NCBI GenBank assembly: GCA_903912365.1
Contig: CAIWGV010000036.1
Location: forward strand, 1-35,069
DNA length: 35,069 nt
Source of the DNA: an uncultured Alphaproteobacteria bacterium
GTDB lineage: Bacteria; Pseudomonadota; Alphaproteobacteria; UBA7879; UBA5542
Direction of reading: 5' to 3'
A model generated the notes under the pieces. That model searched no databases. It was not told the DNA's origin and saw only the letters and a list, made by a program, of their open reading frames with translations. Of the stretch, positions 18,004 through 26,056 are shown in pieces. Every line of letters begins with the position of its first letter. Position 1 is the first letter of the stretch. The translations under genes were made by a program, and so were the position numbers.

Positions 18004-18333
18004 CTATAGGCTCATATTTCTGGTTGCAGAAGGAAGTCTCACTACAAGACCATCCAACTCCTCCGTCATGAGGATCTGACAGCCCAGACGGGAGGTATGG
18101 GTGAGTCCAAAGGCTAAGTCGAGCATATCCTGTTCATCTTCTGAGGCCTCTGGGAGGACTTCAAACCACTCCGGGTCCACCACCACGTGGCAGGTGGAGC
18201 AGGCGAGAGACCCTTCACAGGCGCCCTCTAAATCAATATTGTTTTGGTGGGCAATTTCCAGAATGGAGAGACCTAAAGGAGCCTCTACTTCTTTTCGAGT
18301 TCCGTCTTTATTTACAAAGGTGATTTTGGGCAT
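18004..18333 (-). CDS. fdx: [2Fe-2S] ferredoxin of the ISC system
   Basis: 109 residues. Cluster ligands are C39, C45, C48 and C85 ([16 protein letters not shown] and RLGCQI), the adrenodoxin-type spacing. The segment [23 protein letters not shown] is typical of isc-operon Fdx, which supplies electrons for Fe-S cluster assembly. It lies 14 bp downstream of the RNase D gene and 5 bp upstream of iscX. Confidence 0.95.
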   Translation of the reverse strand: MPKITFVNKDGTRKEVEAPLGLSILEIAHQNNIDLEGACEGSLACSTCHVVVDPEWFEVLPEASEDEQDMLDLAFGLTHTSRLGCQILMTEELDGLVVRLPSATRNMSL

Positions 18334-18347
18334 TTGATAAACTCCAA

Positions 18348-18965
18348 TTATTTATGGGAAAAAAGGGTTTCCACAGTCCACCCCTTTAAATCTAAGTCAG
18401 AACAGGTGGGCAGAAACTCAAAGCACTTTTGGGCAAGATCTGTACGCCCCTCCCGTTCCAGCATCTCCTCAAGCTTTTCTTTCAAGGCATGTAGATGCAG
18501 AACATCTGTTGCGGCATAGGTCTTTTGACTTTCCGTGAGGGTGGGAGCTCCCCAGTCAGAGGTTTGCTCCTGCTTTGAAAGTTCAATGCCCAACAAGGCA
18601 CTGCAAAGATCTTTTAAACCATGACGGTCTGTGTAGGTGCGGGCGAGTTTAGAGGCAATTTTGGTGCAGTAGATAGGGGCACAATCAACACCTAAATACC
18701 GACTCAGAATGGCCACATCAAAACGGGCAAAATGAAACAGCTTTATGATTTTTTTGTCATTCAAAACTTTTTTGAGTCGAGGTGCGTCGTAGGGACTATT
18801 TGCCCCGAATTTGACCAGATGGCAGGTTCCGTCTCCCGCAGAAAGCTGCACAACGCACAAGCGATCCCGATGGGGGTTAAGGCCCAAGGCTTCTGTATCT
18901 ACCGCAACCATGGATCCAAAATCCACATCGTGCTGGAGATCATCATGATGTAAAACTATTTTCAT
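18348..18965 (-). CDS. rnd: Ribonuclease D-like 3'-5' exonuclease (short form)
   Basis: 205 residues containing only the DEDDy exonuclease domain, without the C-terminal HRDC domains of E. coli RNase D; this short form is common in Alphaproteobacteria. Exo I is VDTEAL (D23, E25), Exo [12 protein letters not shown] (D83), Exo [12 protein letters not shown] (Y150, D154). It trims 3' ends of structured RNAs such as tRNA precursors. A tRNA-Leu gene lies 16 bp upstream on the same strand. The fdx gene follows after 14 bp. Confidence 0.92.
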   Translation of the reverse strand: MKIVLHHDDLQHDVDFGSMVAVDTEALGLNPHRDRLCVVQLSAGDGTCHLVKFGANSPYDAPRLKKVLNDKKIIKLFHFARFDVAILSRYLGVDCAPIYCTKIASKLARTYTDRHGLKDLCSALLGIELSKQEQTSDWGAPTLTESQKTYAATDVLHLHALKEKLEEMLEREGRTDLAQKCFEFLPTCSDLDLKGWTVETLFSHK

Positions 18966-18981
18966 TTCTTTATCTCAAAAA

Positions 18982-19068
18982 TGGTGCCCAGAAGAAGACT
19001 CGAACTTCCACGAACTTGCGTTCACTAGGACCTGAACCTAGCGCGTCTACCAGTTCCGCCATCTGGGC
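18982..19068 (-). tRNA. tRNA-Leu (anticodon CAG)
   Basis: 87 nt including an encoded CCA (complement of 18982-18984). The acceptor arms GCCCAGA and TCTGGGC pair fully. The anticodon arm is CTAGG-TTCAGGT-CCTAG, with CAG in the loop. A long variable arm (TGAACGCAAGTTCG) and the TTCGAGT T-loop are as expected for a class II leucine tRNA. A TTTTTG stretch follows the CCA end. Confidence 0.97.
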
Positions 19069-19175
19069 AACAATGGCACACAGAATCTCTTTTAGGGACC
19101 AATTTGTCAAGAATAATCAAGCCCTGTGAAGAAAAATCCTTAAAATATTTTCATTTAAAATTTCCTTCGCAGAGC

Positions 19176-20486
19176 CTACAAAGGCAATTTTATAATTACT
19201 CTTAATCCTCCCAGAGGGGAGTCATCCAATTCTATTTTTCCTCCCTGGCTATGGATGATGTCTTGGGCAATGCTGAGTCCTAGGCCTGTTCCTCCGGTTT
19301 TTGTGTTTCGGGACTCTTCCACGCGATAAAAAGGTTTAAACACTTCTTGGCGTTTGTCCGTGGGGATCCCCTTGCCATTGTCATCCAAAATAATCCGAAC
19401 AGTTTTCTTATGTTTGCGAAGGGTGAGGGTAGCCTCACTAGCATAGCGGTTGGCATTGCCCAGCATGTTATGAAGGGCACGCTTAAAAGCGGTTGCTCGA
19501 ATGGGAATAAAAACACTTTCTTTTGCTACAATAGTAAGCTTGAGGGGGGTATGTCGAAAGCTTCGGGCACAATTTAAAATGAGGAGTTTTAAATTCTGAC
19601 GAGAAGGCCTTTCCAAATGATAGCCTCGAACAAAGCTGATGTATTCCTCAATGAGGGCCTCCATATCTGTTACATCCAGCTTGAGCTCTTTTACGGAAGA
19701 AGATGGGGGCAACAGGGCAAGACTAAGCTTCATGCGCGTTAGGGGTGTTCGGAGATCATGGGAAATGCCCGCAAGCATCGCGGTTCTTTGGTCAATTTGC
19801 CGTTTGATGCGTTCCCTCATCAGATTAAAAGCTCGGGCCACTTGGCGGACTTCGGAGGCGCCGGCGGCCTTAAAGTTTATCACCTCTAACCCCTTTCCAA
19901 AATTCTCTGCGGCGAGGGCAAGCTTTTGAAGGGGGCGCACCTGGTTACGCATGAAGAGAGAGGCGATAATAAGGAAGAAGACGCTAGATCCAAAGGCCCA
20001 CAAAAAAACAAGGATGGTGGTGCGACTCATGAGGCGTTTGCGGGGGAGAGAGACAACCATCAATCCCTTTTTTGTCTGAATATTCACATGGAGAAGTTCG
20101 GGAGTTGAGGTAAGTCGATAAGGTAGAAAGAGAGTTTGCTCAAGAGCCATTTGGAGAAACTGATCTTCCCAAGCCTCCACGGAAGAAAGAAGAGGTGGGA
20201 GACGCTTCTGTTCATAAAATTGTGCGTCAACCCCCATCTCATGGGCAATCGTGAGGGCCAAAAAAGGATCGGAGTCATAAAGATCAGTCACAATTTTTGC
20301 AGTCTTTGCAATGTTGTTGGCCAACCCCTTAGTGACGTCATCCAAATGGCGGTCTAAAAAAACAACAGTAAATACAACCTGCACCAGGACCAAAGGAATG
20401 CCGATAATCAAAAATGCCCGTCTAAAAAGTGTTTTGGGGAGAAAGGCTTTTAAGGAAAAAAGGGAAATCTTTTTTAATGATTCCAT
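19176..20486 (-). CDS. Sensor histidine kinase, EnvZ-like
   Basis: 436 residues. Two membrane segments (about 24-44 and 156-178) flank a periplasmic domain of about 110 residues. A HAMP domain (about 180-232) leads to the H-box AGISHDLRTPLTRMKL with the phosphorylated His243. The ATPase domain has an N-box (NMLGNANRYA), DDNGKGIP and GGTGLGLSIAQDI. Its start overlaps the end of the response regulator gene by 13 bp. The architecture and the DLRTPLTRMKL H-box match EnvZ, the osmosensor; the actual signal here cannot be read from sequence. Confidence 0.93.
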   Translation of the reverse strand: MESLKKISLFSLKAFLPKTLFRRAFLIIGIPLVLVQVVFTVVFLDRHLDDVTKGLANNIAKTAKIVTDLYDSDPFLALTIAHEMGVDAQFYEQKRLPPLLSSVEAWEDQFLQMALEQTLFLPYRLTSTPELLHVNIQTKKGLMVVSLPRKRLMSRTTILVFLWAFGSSVFFLIIASLFMRNQVRPLQKLALAAENFGKGLEVINFKAAGASEVRQVARAFNLMRERIKRQIDQRTAMLAGISHDLRTPLTRMKLSLALLPPSSSVKELKLDVTDMEALIEEYISFVRGYHLERPSRQNLKLLILNCARSFRHTPLKLTIVAKESVFIPIRATAFKRALHNMLGNANRYASEATLTLRKHKKTVRIILDDNGKGIPTDKRQEVFKPFYRVEESRNTKTGGTGLGLSIAQDIIHSQGGKIELDDSPLGGLRVIIKLPL

Positions 20487-21172
20487 AGAATATATCCCTT
20501 GTTTCGAACGGTTTGTAAGTATTTGGGGCGTTTTGGATCTGTCTCAATTTTTTTGCGGAGCCGCGTAATTTGAACGTCGATGGTTCGGCTGCTGGCATCA
20601 AGATGTGTCAGAGAAATAAGATCTTCTCGGGAAAGATAGGTTCCTAGATTCTCCACCAAAATTTTCAAAAGGGTTGCCTCTGTGGTGGTCAGAGGAATGG
20701 TACAGTCTCCTCGACGCAAAGTTTCTTTCTGAAGGTCAAAATGGAAAGGCCCAATCTGGAGCTCTCTTTTGTTGGGAGAGAGGGGGTTGCCTTGGGAGCG
20801 TCGAAGAATAGCTTGAATTCGGAGGAGAAGCTCTTTGGGCTCAAAGGGCTTGGGGAGATATTCGTCTGCTCCAAACTCAAAGCCCTGAATACGATTTTCA
20901 ATTTCACCCCGGGCGCTGAGCAAAAGAATAGGGGTCAGAAAGGCATGATCACGGAGACTTTTTGTAAGCTCCAAGCCCGTTTCTCCGGGCATCATTACAT
21001 CAAGTACGACAAGATCAAATTTGAAGGCTTTCAAGAGCTCTCGAGCCTCAAGGGCGGAGTTTGCGGTGGAAACTTCAAATCCACTTTCTTTCAAGAAATG
21101 AGAAAGAAGCTGACACAAACGAAGGTCGTCATCAACAATGAGTAAATGATTGAGGGGGTGAATGTTTTTCAT
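20474..21172 (-). CDS. OmpR-family response regulator
   Basis: 232 residues. The receiver domain has the acidic pocket DDD (14-16), phospho-acceptor Asp58 in VVLDVMMPG and the conserved Lys in EYLPKPF. The C-terminal winged helix (about 135-230) has LTTTEATLLKILVENLGTYLSREDL and the recognition region SSRTIDVQITRLRKKIE. It lies directly upstream of, and overlaps, the EnvZ-like kinase, so the two form one unit. Targets are unknown; OmpR usually controls outer-membrane genes. Confidence 0.95.
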   Translation of the reverse strand: MKNIHPLNHLLIVDDDLRLCQLLSHFLKESGFEVSTANSALEARELLKAFKFDLVVLDVMMPGETGLELTKSLRDHAFLTPILLLSARGEIENRIQGFEFGADEYLPKPFEPKELLLRIQAILRRSQGNPLSPNKRELQIGPFHFDLQKETLRRGDCTIPLTTTEATLLKILVENLGTYLSREDLISLTHLDASSRTIDVQITRLRKKIETDPKRPKYLQTVRNKGYILWNH

Positions 21173-21369
21173 ATCTCCCTAAAGGTACAAGATTTGGGCA
21201 AAAAGGACAATAAAAACAAGAAGTTTCCCTTTGTGCTCGATAGTTTTGAGAAAAGAATCCCGACATCCACGTCAGACTTTCAGGCTTCCTCTAAATCCTC
21301 AGGAAGACGATAGGGTGTGCAACAGTCGAAGAAAAGGGCCCTTTTTGTGCGACAGGGAACTTACTTACC
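21173..21369. other. Intergenic stretch with TGCGACA-type motifs
   Basis: No gene is seen. It holds TGCAACA (21318-21324) and, inside a TTTTTGTGCGACAGGG block, TGCGACA (21348-21354). The latter block matches 31255-31273 in the repeat cluster of the downstream element almost exactly. A small hairpin (CTTCCT / AGGAAG) occurs near 21284-21306. Confidence 0.6.
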
Positions 21370-22853
21370 TTAAGGCAAAATCAATCTAAGACCTTCTTCT
21401 TCGGCCTCCTTTGAATCCATAAAGGCATGAGTTCTTTCCAGATCAAGGCCAGCTGTATTGAAATCATCATAATGGATCCTGAGGGTATATCTTTGGGCAA
21501 AATCCAAAACTTTGATCACAGGATCGGAGATGGCATTATGAGACAATGCGCGCAAGGCACTTAGATAATTGTCTCTGTAAATGGTTGGAATGATAATGCG
21601 TTGTTCCGATTTGCTCACAAGCTCCGCATTCATCATGATTCTGCCCACACGGCCATTTCCGTCGGCGAAGGGGTGCACTTCTGAAATGAGGAACATCATA
21701 AAGATGGCTTTATGGAGGGGGTAGTCAATAGATTGATAGAGATCAAAGCCTTGCTTTAAAGTCCCCATCACAAGATCAGGGGCTACAAAGGTGGTGTTGC
21801 CAGCGCGATTGGGTGTATTTTGAAAGTGCCGGGAAGCTTATCAGGTCTCCCTTCCATAATTGACGTATGGCCTGTTTTGAGCAGGTCCAATAGCTCTTCA
21901 AAATTACGAGGGATTCAACTCATTTCTGAAGTGTTTGAAACGACTTTGAATGCCCCCAAAATATCGCGGGCATCTTCAGGGCGACCCACGGGAATCTTTC
22001 CTTTAAAAATAATGTCTGCCGCTTCACTCACCTCGAACTCTGTACCTTCAATAAAATTGGAAAAATAGGCTTCAAAAAAACTCAAGTTAGTGAGTCCTGT
22101 GGATGACAGAGGAGGAGCCATTCTGGAGAGGGGGGCAAGTGAGGCGAGAATGGCCTGTAACTGTGAGAATAAATGAAGTCGTTTTGGATCGTAAGCAAAT
22201 CCCGCAAGACGTGCAATGCCGGCAGCGCTTTCTAGCTTTGTAGATTTTGTACCGAGTAAGCTTCCGATAAGTTTATCAAGGATTTTATATTCCTTTACGA
22301 GCCCTAAAGATTTTGAAATTTTTGAGGCTTCATCTCGGAGAGTGTTCAAGGCGTCTGGCCCACCGCCTCTGAGTATACCTTCAAGCTTTTCTCCAAGCTC
22401 TTGTCTTGAAAGAGTTCGGGAACTTTCTGTTGTGCGAGCTCTGGAGGGTTTGATGTTCTCGAGGTAGGCTCTTGGTTGAGAAGATAGAAATAAGCCTCCT
22501 ATAAAAGGGCGGTCGTTTGGAAGGGGAGGATGCCCTTTGCGAGGACATAAAGTGATGCCCGGTAATTTGATTTTGTGTTTCTGAGGAGATATCAGAAAAA
22601 TAAATCCCTCAGAAGTTTTCTGGTTTTCAATGGCGGTTCTATCTGCAATCAATCCCTCTGGGAAATAAGCAGCAACGATGACCCATAAATTCCGCCTAAT
22701 AATAAGCTCTGGTGGATCCATCATGTTTTTTGTGTAAAGACGGGAGGCAAGCTTTCTTAGTTTTCCTGTTTTGACAGCCCGAGATATGGCCTTTGTAAGA
22801 GACGTATTTGAGAGGAATGCTTCCGGCAAATCTGTAAGCGACATTTTGGTCAT
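21370..22853 (-). pseudogene. Fic-family AMPylase-type protein with AbiEi-like N-terminal domain, broken
   Basis: Two open segments are parts of one protein of about 494 residues. The first (22853-21915) begins with a winged-helix, AbiEi-antitoxin-like region (LTKAISRAVKTGKLRKLASRLY) and contains the inhibitory motif SNFIEG ((S/T)xxxE(G/N)). It stops at an in-frame TGA (21915-21917), after which the frame continues with PRNFEELLDLLKTGHTS. At the T4 run 21818-21821 (AAAA on the coding strand) one base is missing. The other frame then gives TPNRAGNTTFVAPDLV and leads into the Fic core with an intact catalytic motif HPFADGNGRVGR. Adding one base makes the whole length a multiple of three. Fic proteins transfer AMP to target proteins. 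Both lesions lie before the catalytic motif, so activity is probably lost; sequencing error would need two coincident mistakes. Confidence 0.88.
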
Positions 22854-22878
22854 ATCTCAGCCCTTTTCTGCAGTATAG

Positions 22879-22933
22879 GCGACTTTTTGGGATTTAAGAA
22901 GCAAAAAATGCGACATTTTGGGAAATAAGAGGC
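22879..22933. repeat. Imperfect 24-bp direct repeat upstream of the Fic pseudogene
   Basis: Copies at 22879-22902 and 22910-22933 share 20 of 24 bases (GCGAC.TTTTGGGA..TAAGA.GC). Starts are 31 bp apart, about three helical turns, so both would face the same side of the DNA. They lie 26-80 bp upstream of the Fic reading frame and could be operator sites for its winged-helix domain. The right copy includes an exact TGCGACA. Confidence 0.6.
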
Positions 22934-23013
22934 TCGTAAGCCAACATCCACGTTCCCCACAAATTCCACAAGCCCCTGCCCAGCTTAGCTATTTAAAATG
23001 CTGCTGGGAGGGC

Positions 23014-23052
23014 TCATGCGACAAATATTTTTTTGCATGAAAAATGCCGTAT
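23014..23052. repeat. Block shared with the 31.4-kb repeat cluster
   Basis: CATGCGACAAAT (23016-23027) and TTGCATGAAAAATGCCGTA (23033-23051) recur in the same order at 31376-31387 and 31411-31429, the second with one mismatch, but with a longer middle part there. Both copies also have a TATTTTTT stretch between. This indicates common descent of the two loci rather than chance. Confidence 0.7.
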
Positions 23053-23200
23053 TTACGAGGGAGAAATTTTGAGGATGAAACTCAAACTCAGGGTCTGTTG
23101 GAGAGCCCTACTCATGGAGGTTAACGACTTCTTCCGTATAGACGAGGAGAGATTCCTGTATCATAATACTAAGGCGGAGAAATTTATACAGGATATTAAG

Positions 23201-24337
23201 ATGAAGAAATTTATACAGATGATCTTCCTAGCTTGTTTGTTTGCGACTCAATCTTATGGAGCAAGCCAGGTTCCCCCCTTCTATCGTGTAAACTATGAAC
23301 AAGAGGGAAGAAATAGACATTTGTTTATAATCGGCACCGCTCATGGACTAACCATGGGTGCTTTCCCTGAAGTGGTTTTACGTTACATTGATCAAGCAAA
23401 TTTTTTGGTATCTGAATTGGGCTTAAACTATTGGAAAAAGGACCCAACAGATTATATCAAGGTTCTGAGAAGCCAAACCCCGGTGGAAAAATGTTTGAAA
23501 TCTGATGGGACATATTTTTCTTCTGAGGATAAAAAGGGATGGCTTAGTCTGGTGAGTGACCCCAAAAAAAGACGACGCATAGAGGCAGAACTTCCTAAAT
23601 ATTTTTCTTCTCCTAAATTAGTAAAATATCTTTATCAAATTTCTCCTGAAGAAGTTGCTTCTTATTTGTTCGCAGAAAACCTAAGACGTCATTACCCGCA
23701 GGATAATGCCCCGAGAGATACAGGTATGGATGGAGCACTTTCTAAATTATTTGAAAAGCAGAGAAAGAATGTTTTTGCTCTAGAGTCCTATAGCTCTCGC
23801 TTAGATTCCTTTAATCGTTATTACAAAGAGAATCATTATCACGATGAGTTTTATGGCCGCTCTCTTGAAGGAAGTGTTCAAAAGATTGACTACCTTATCA
23901 ATGCCGATCCTAGAATGATTTCCGCTGCACTTGAGGAAGTCCACCATTCACTTAAAGATATAATGAAAGAGTATTATGAGAACAAAAGCAGTGATTTTCC
24001 AGAAGATTTGTGGACAAACTATCGCAATCAACAGTGGATTGAACAGTCCTGGAAGAAAATTTTTAGCCACCCGGGTGTTGGGCTTATTGCCGTAGGGCAA
24101 GCTCATCTTGATATGGGATGTGTTCCTAGTATAGGTAAAACAGGACTACTAAACTTTTTTCAGGCATTGAAAGAGAGTGGAAAGACCTGGAGTGGTATTC
24201 AAGTGAAAAGTATAGAACGACTGATAAGGGAACGACATTCAGCTGTGGCGACCAAACGACCTCAATATAAATGGGTCCAGGAAGAAGGAATTTCCACTGA
24301 AGGGACTTACTTCAAAACCTTGATGGGGCGTTTATAG
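23201..24337 (+). CDS. Secreted TraB/GumN-family protein
   Basis: 378 residues from the ATG at 23201, which has AGGA 7 bases upstream and puts a signal peptide (MKKFIQMIFLACLFATQSYG) at the start; the frame is open further upstream to 23033 but those 56 codons look unrelated. The mature part has the family marks: LFIIGTAH (41-48), GMD (175-177), FALES (192-196), RNQQW (275-279) and VGQAHL (298-303). These belong to the TraB/PrgY/GumN fold, related to Tiki-type proteases and EreA/ChaN-like proteins. The GTxH and GxxH histidines are intact, so a metal-dependent hydrolase is plausible. The substrate is unknown. It is the last gene before the tRNA fragment. Confidence 0.75.
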   Translation: MKKFIQMIFLACLFATQSYGASQVPPFYRVNYEQEGRNRHLFIIGTAHGLTMGAFPEVVLRYIDQANFLVSELGLNYWKKDPTDYIKVLRSQTPVEKCLKSDGTYFSSEDKKGWLSLVSDPKKRRRIEAELPKYFSSPKLVKYLYQISPEEVASYLFAENLRRHYPQDNAPRDTGMDGALSKLFEKQRKNVFALESYSSRLDSFNRYYKENHYHDEFYGRSLEGSVQKIDYLINADPRMISAALEEVHHSLKDIMKEYYENKSSDFPEDLWTNYRNQQWIEQSWKKIFSHPGVGLIAVGQAHLDMGCVPSIGKTGLLNFFQALKESGKTWSGIQVKSIERLIRERHSAVATKRPQYKWVQEEGISTEGTYFKTLMGRL

Positions 24338-24675
24338 CTTAGGGTCCTAGATTCTCTCATCTTTGGGGAGTGTTGGATAGTGCACCCTGCGGCACAGGTT
24401 TCTTGAGCACTCCCGGACACAGCAGAAAATGATGTTATCTGTCAGCTCCTTCCATATAGGGGGTCCTCTGAGAGAACGGATTATAAAGTACGGTAAGGAA
24501 TTTGGGAGAAACGACTGATTGAGGGGCTACGGTAATTTGGCGTATATTTTGGCAAAAGTTTTCCTTGTTTTTCGTACGCATCTGGTTGAGATACTTACTT
24601 GTTAAAGGTTCTTGATCCTCCTTTAAAATTTTGGGGCTGTCCTAGATACCTAGTTTAAATACCTCGCTTAAAACC
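24338..24675. other. Intergenic stretch with no recognised gene
   Basis: About 340 bp without a convincing reading frame, RNA or repeat. It lies on the chromosome side of the tRNA-Thr fragment that marks the integration boundary. Confidence 0.5.
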
Positions 24676-24725
24676 TGGTGCCGGATGACGGACTCGAACC
24701 GCCGACCCTCTGATTACAAATCAGA
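24676..24725 (-). other. 3' fragment of tRNA-Thr(TGT), probable attL
   Basis: Reading the - strand, 24725 to 24676 gives a complete anticodon arm (TCTGA-TTTGTAA-TCAGA, anticodon TGT), T-arm with GTTCGAGTC and the 3' acceptor strand ATCCGGC-A-CCA. Upstream of the anticodon arm the sequence does not form a D-arm or 5' acceptor. A 3' half-tRNA next to a tyrosine integrase is the usual product of integration into a tRNA gene. Since the 5' side faces the integrase, the element extends to the right and the intact tRNA-Thr should lie beyond 35069. Confidence 0.85.
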
Positions 24726-24840
24726 AAGCTATCTTTTTCTCCAAAGTTAACTCACATTAATTTTTCTTTATCCAGTAAGGGTTCTAAGGTATAGTACCAT
24801 TAATCAAGGTGAGTGTAAACAGGTCAAGTTTCACCAAAAA

Positions 24841-24873
24841 GGTAGCACCAAGGTAGCACCAGGGTAGCACGAG
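24841..24873. repeat. Three tandem 11-bp repeats upstream of the integrase
   Basis: GGTAGCACCAA, GGTAGCACCAG and GGTAGCACGAG follow one another, about one helical turn each, ending 11 bp before the integrase start. They could be integrase or excisionase arm-type sites or an operator; their function is inference. Confidence 0.8.
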
Positions 24874-24884
24874 AAGAGAGGAAG

Positions 24885-26048
24885 ATGAAAAACCAAGACA
24901 ACAAATTTAACTTCACAAAGAAGGCGATTGAAAGTTTGCCAATGCCTGAGACTGGCAAGCGGGCGTACTATTACGATACCAAGGTGAGGGGGTTGGGCAT
25001 TGGAATCACCGATAAAGGAACTCAGACGTTCATCGTCTATCGCAAGATAGGAGGGCGGCCTGAACGGATTATTTTGGGACGATATCCAGACTTGTCTATT
25101 GAGAATGCTAGGGATGAAGCCTCTAAGATCAATTCTAAAATTGCCCAAGGAGAAAATCCAAACCAGGAAAAGAATAAACTCCGAGCAGAGCTGACCCTCA
25201 AAGAATTATTTGAGCGGTACCTGGAGCTGCATGCTAAGGTCCACAAAAAGTCTTGGAAAGGAGATGAGGATCAATATACCCTCTACCTTTCCCATTGGGA
25301 CAAGCGAAAAATTTCTAAGCTTCAGAAGTCTGACATAGAAGCTCTTCATGCAAAAATAGGTAGAGATCGGGGGATTTACGCAGCCAACCGAATGCTGTCT
25401 CTTTTGGCCGTTATGTTCAGCAAAGCTATTGACTGGGGATGGAAATACCCCAACCCTACCATTGGTATTAAGAAATTCAGAGAAAAGTCCAGAGAACGCT
25501 TCTTGCAAGAAGATGAGCTGCCTAGATTTTTTCGATCTCTAGCTGAAGAGCCTAATCGTATTCTTTCTGATTTCTTTATGATTTGCCTATTGACAGGTGC
25601 GCGACGAAGCAACGTTCTCTCCATGCGCTGGCAGGATATTAGCCTTAGCCAAAAAACATGGAATATTGTGGAGACTAAAAATGGCGACTCCCAGCTGGTT
25701 CCTCTTTCTTTAGAGGCTATGGAAATCTTAGAGCCCCTTTTAAAGAAGAAACAGGGGGATTGGGTATTCCCGAGTGCTAGCAGTAAGTCAGGGCATCTGG
25801 AAGAGCCAAAAAATGCCTGGAAACGGATTTTAAAACGAGCTGACCTTGCAGATCTGAGACTTCACGATTTGCGCCGAACTCTCGGGAGTTGGCAGGCAAC
25901 GACTGGGGCGAATAGTTATATTATCGGAAAGTCTTTAGGGCATAAAACTCAACAAGCCACCGCCATCTATGCGCGTCTTAATACAGACCCCGTGCGAGCT
26001 TCTGTCGAAAAGGCAACGAAAGCGATGATGGGGACGAGGAAAGAGTGA
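24885..26048 (+). CDS. int: Tyrosine-type site-specific integrase
   Basis: 387 residues. The N-terminal DUF4102-type arm-binding region (RGLGIGITDKGTQTFIVYR, ILGRYPDLSIENAR) is that of P4/prophage-like integrases that use tRNA genes. The catalytic domain has R240 (TGARRSNVL), H327 and R330 (HDLRRTLGSW), H353 (LGHKTQQATAIYARL) and nucleophile Tyr362. All active-site residues are present, so it could be functional. GAGAGGAAG lies just upstream of the ATG. It sits 160 bp from the tRNA-Thr fragment that is its likely att site. Confidence 0.95.
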   Translation: MKNQDNKFNFTKKAIESLPMPETGKRAYYYDTKVRGLGIGITDKGTQTFIVYRKIGGRPERIILGRYPDLSIENARDEASKINSKIAQGENPNQEKNKLRAELTLKELFERYLELHAKVHKKSWKGDEDQYTLYLSHWDKRKISKLQKSDIEALHAKIGRDRGIYAANRMLSLLAVMFSKAIDWGWKYPNPTIGIKKFREKSRERFLQEDELPRFFRSLAEEPNRILSDFFMICLLTGARRSNVLSMRWQDISLSQKTWNIVETKNGDSQLVPLSLEAMEILEPLLKKKQGDWVFPSASSKSGHLEEPKNAWKRILKRADLADLRLHDLRRTLGSWQATTGANSYIIGKSLGHKTQQATAIYARLNTDPVRASVEKATKAMMGTRKE

Positions 26049-26056
26049 AGTGAGAG

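Larger units (their letters stand above)
22854..23200. other. Intergenic region between the Fic pseudogene and the GumN-like gene
   Basis: It contains an imperfect 24-bp direct repeat (22879-22933), a stem-loop with CCCAGC / GCTGGG arms (about 22980-23009), and a block from 23014 to 23052 that resembles 31374-31428. Reading frames across it exist on the + strand but have no signal of being coding; the GumN-like gene has a better start at 23201. Confidence 0.5.

Noticed and set aside
23033-23200. 56-residue N-terminal extension of the GumN-like protein
   Set aside because: It would bury the signal peptide and overlaps the noncoding block shared with the 31.4-kb cluster.
24338-24675. Insertion-sequence ends suggested by TCCTAGAT-like sequences at both sides
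   Set aside because: The two stretches are too short and not clearly inverted; there is no transposase remnant between them.
24676-24725. Functional tRNA-Thr gene
   Set aside because: The D-arm and 5' acceptor strand are missing; only the anticodon arm, T-arm and 3' acceptor are present.
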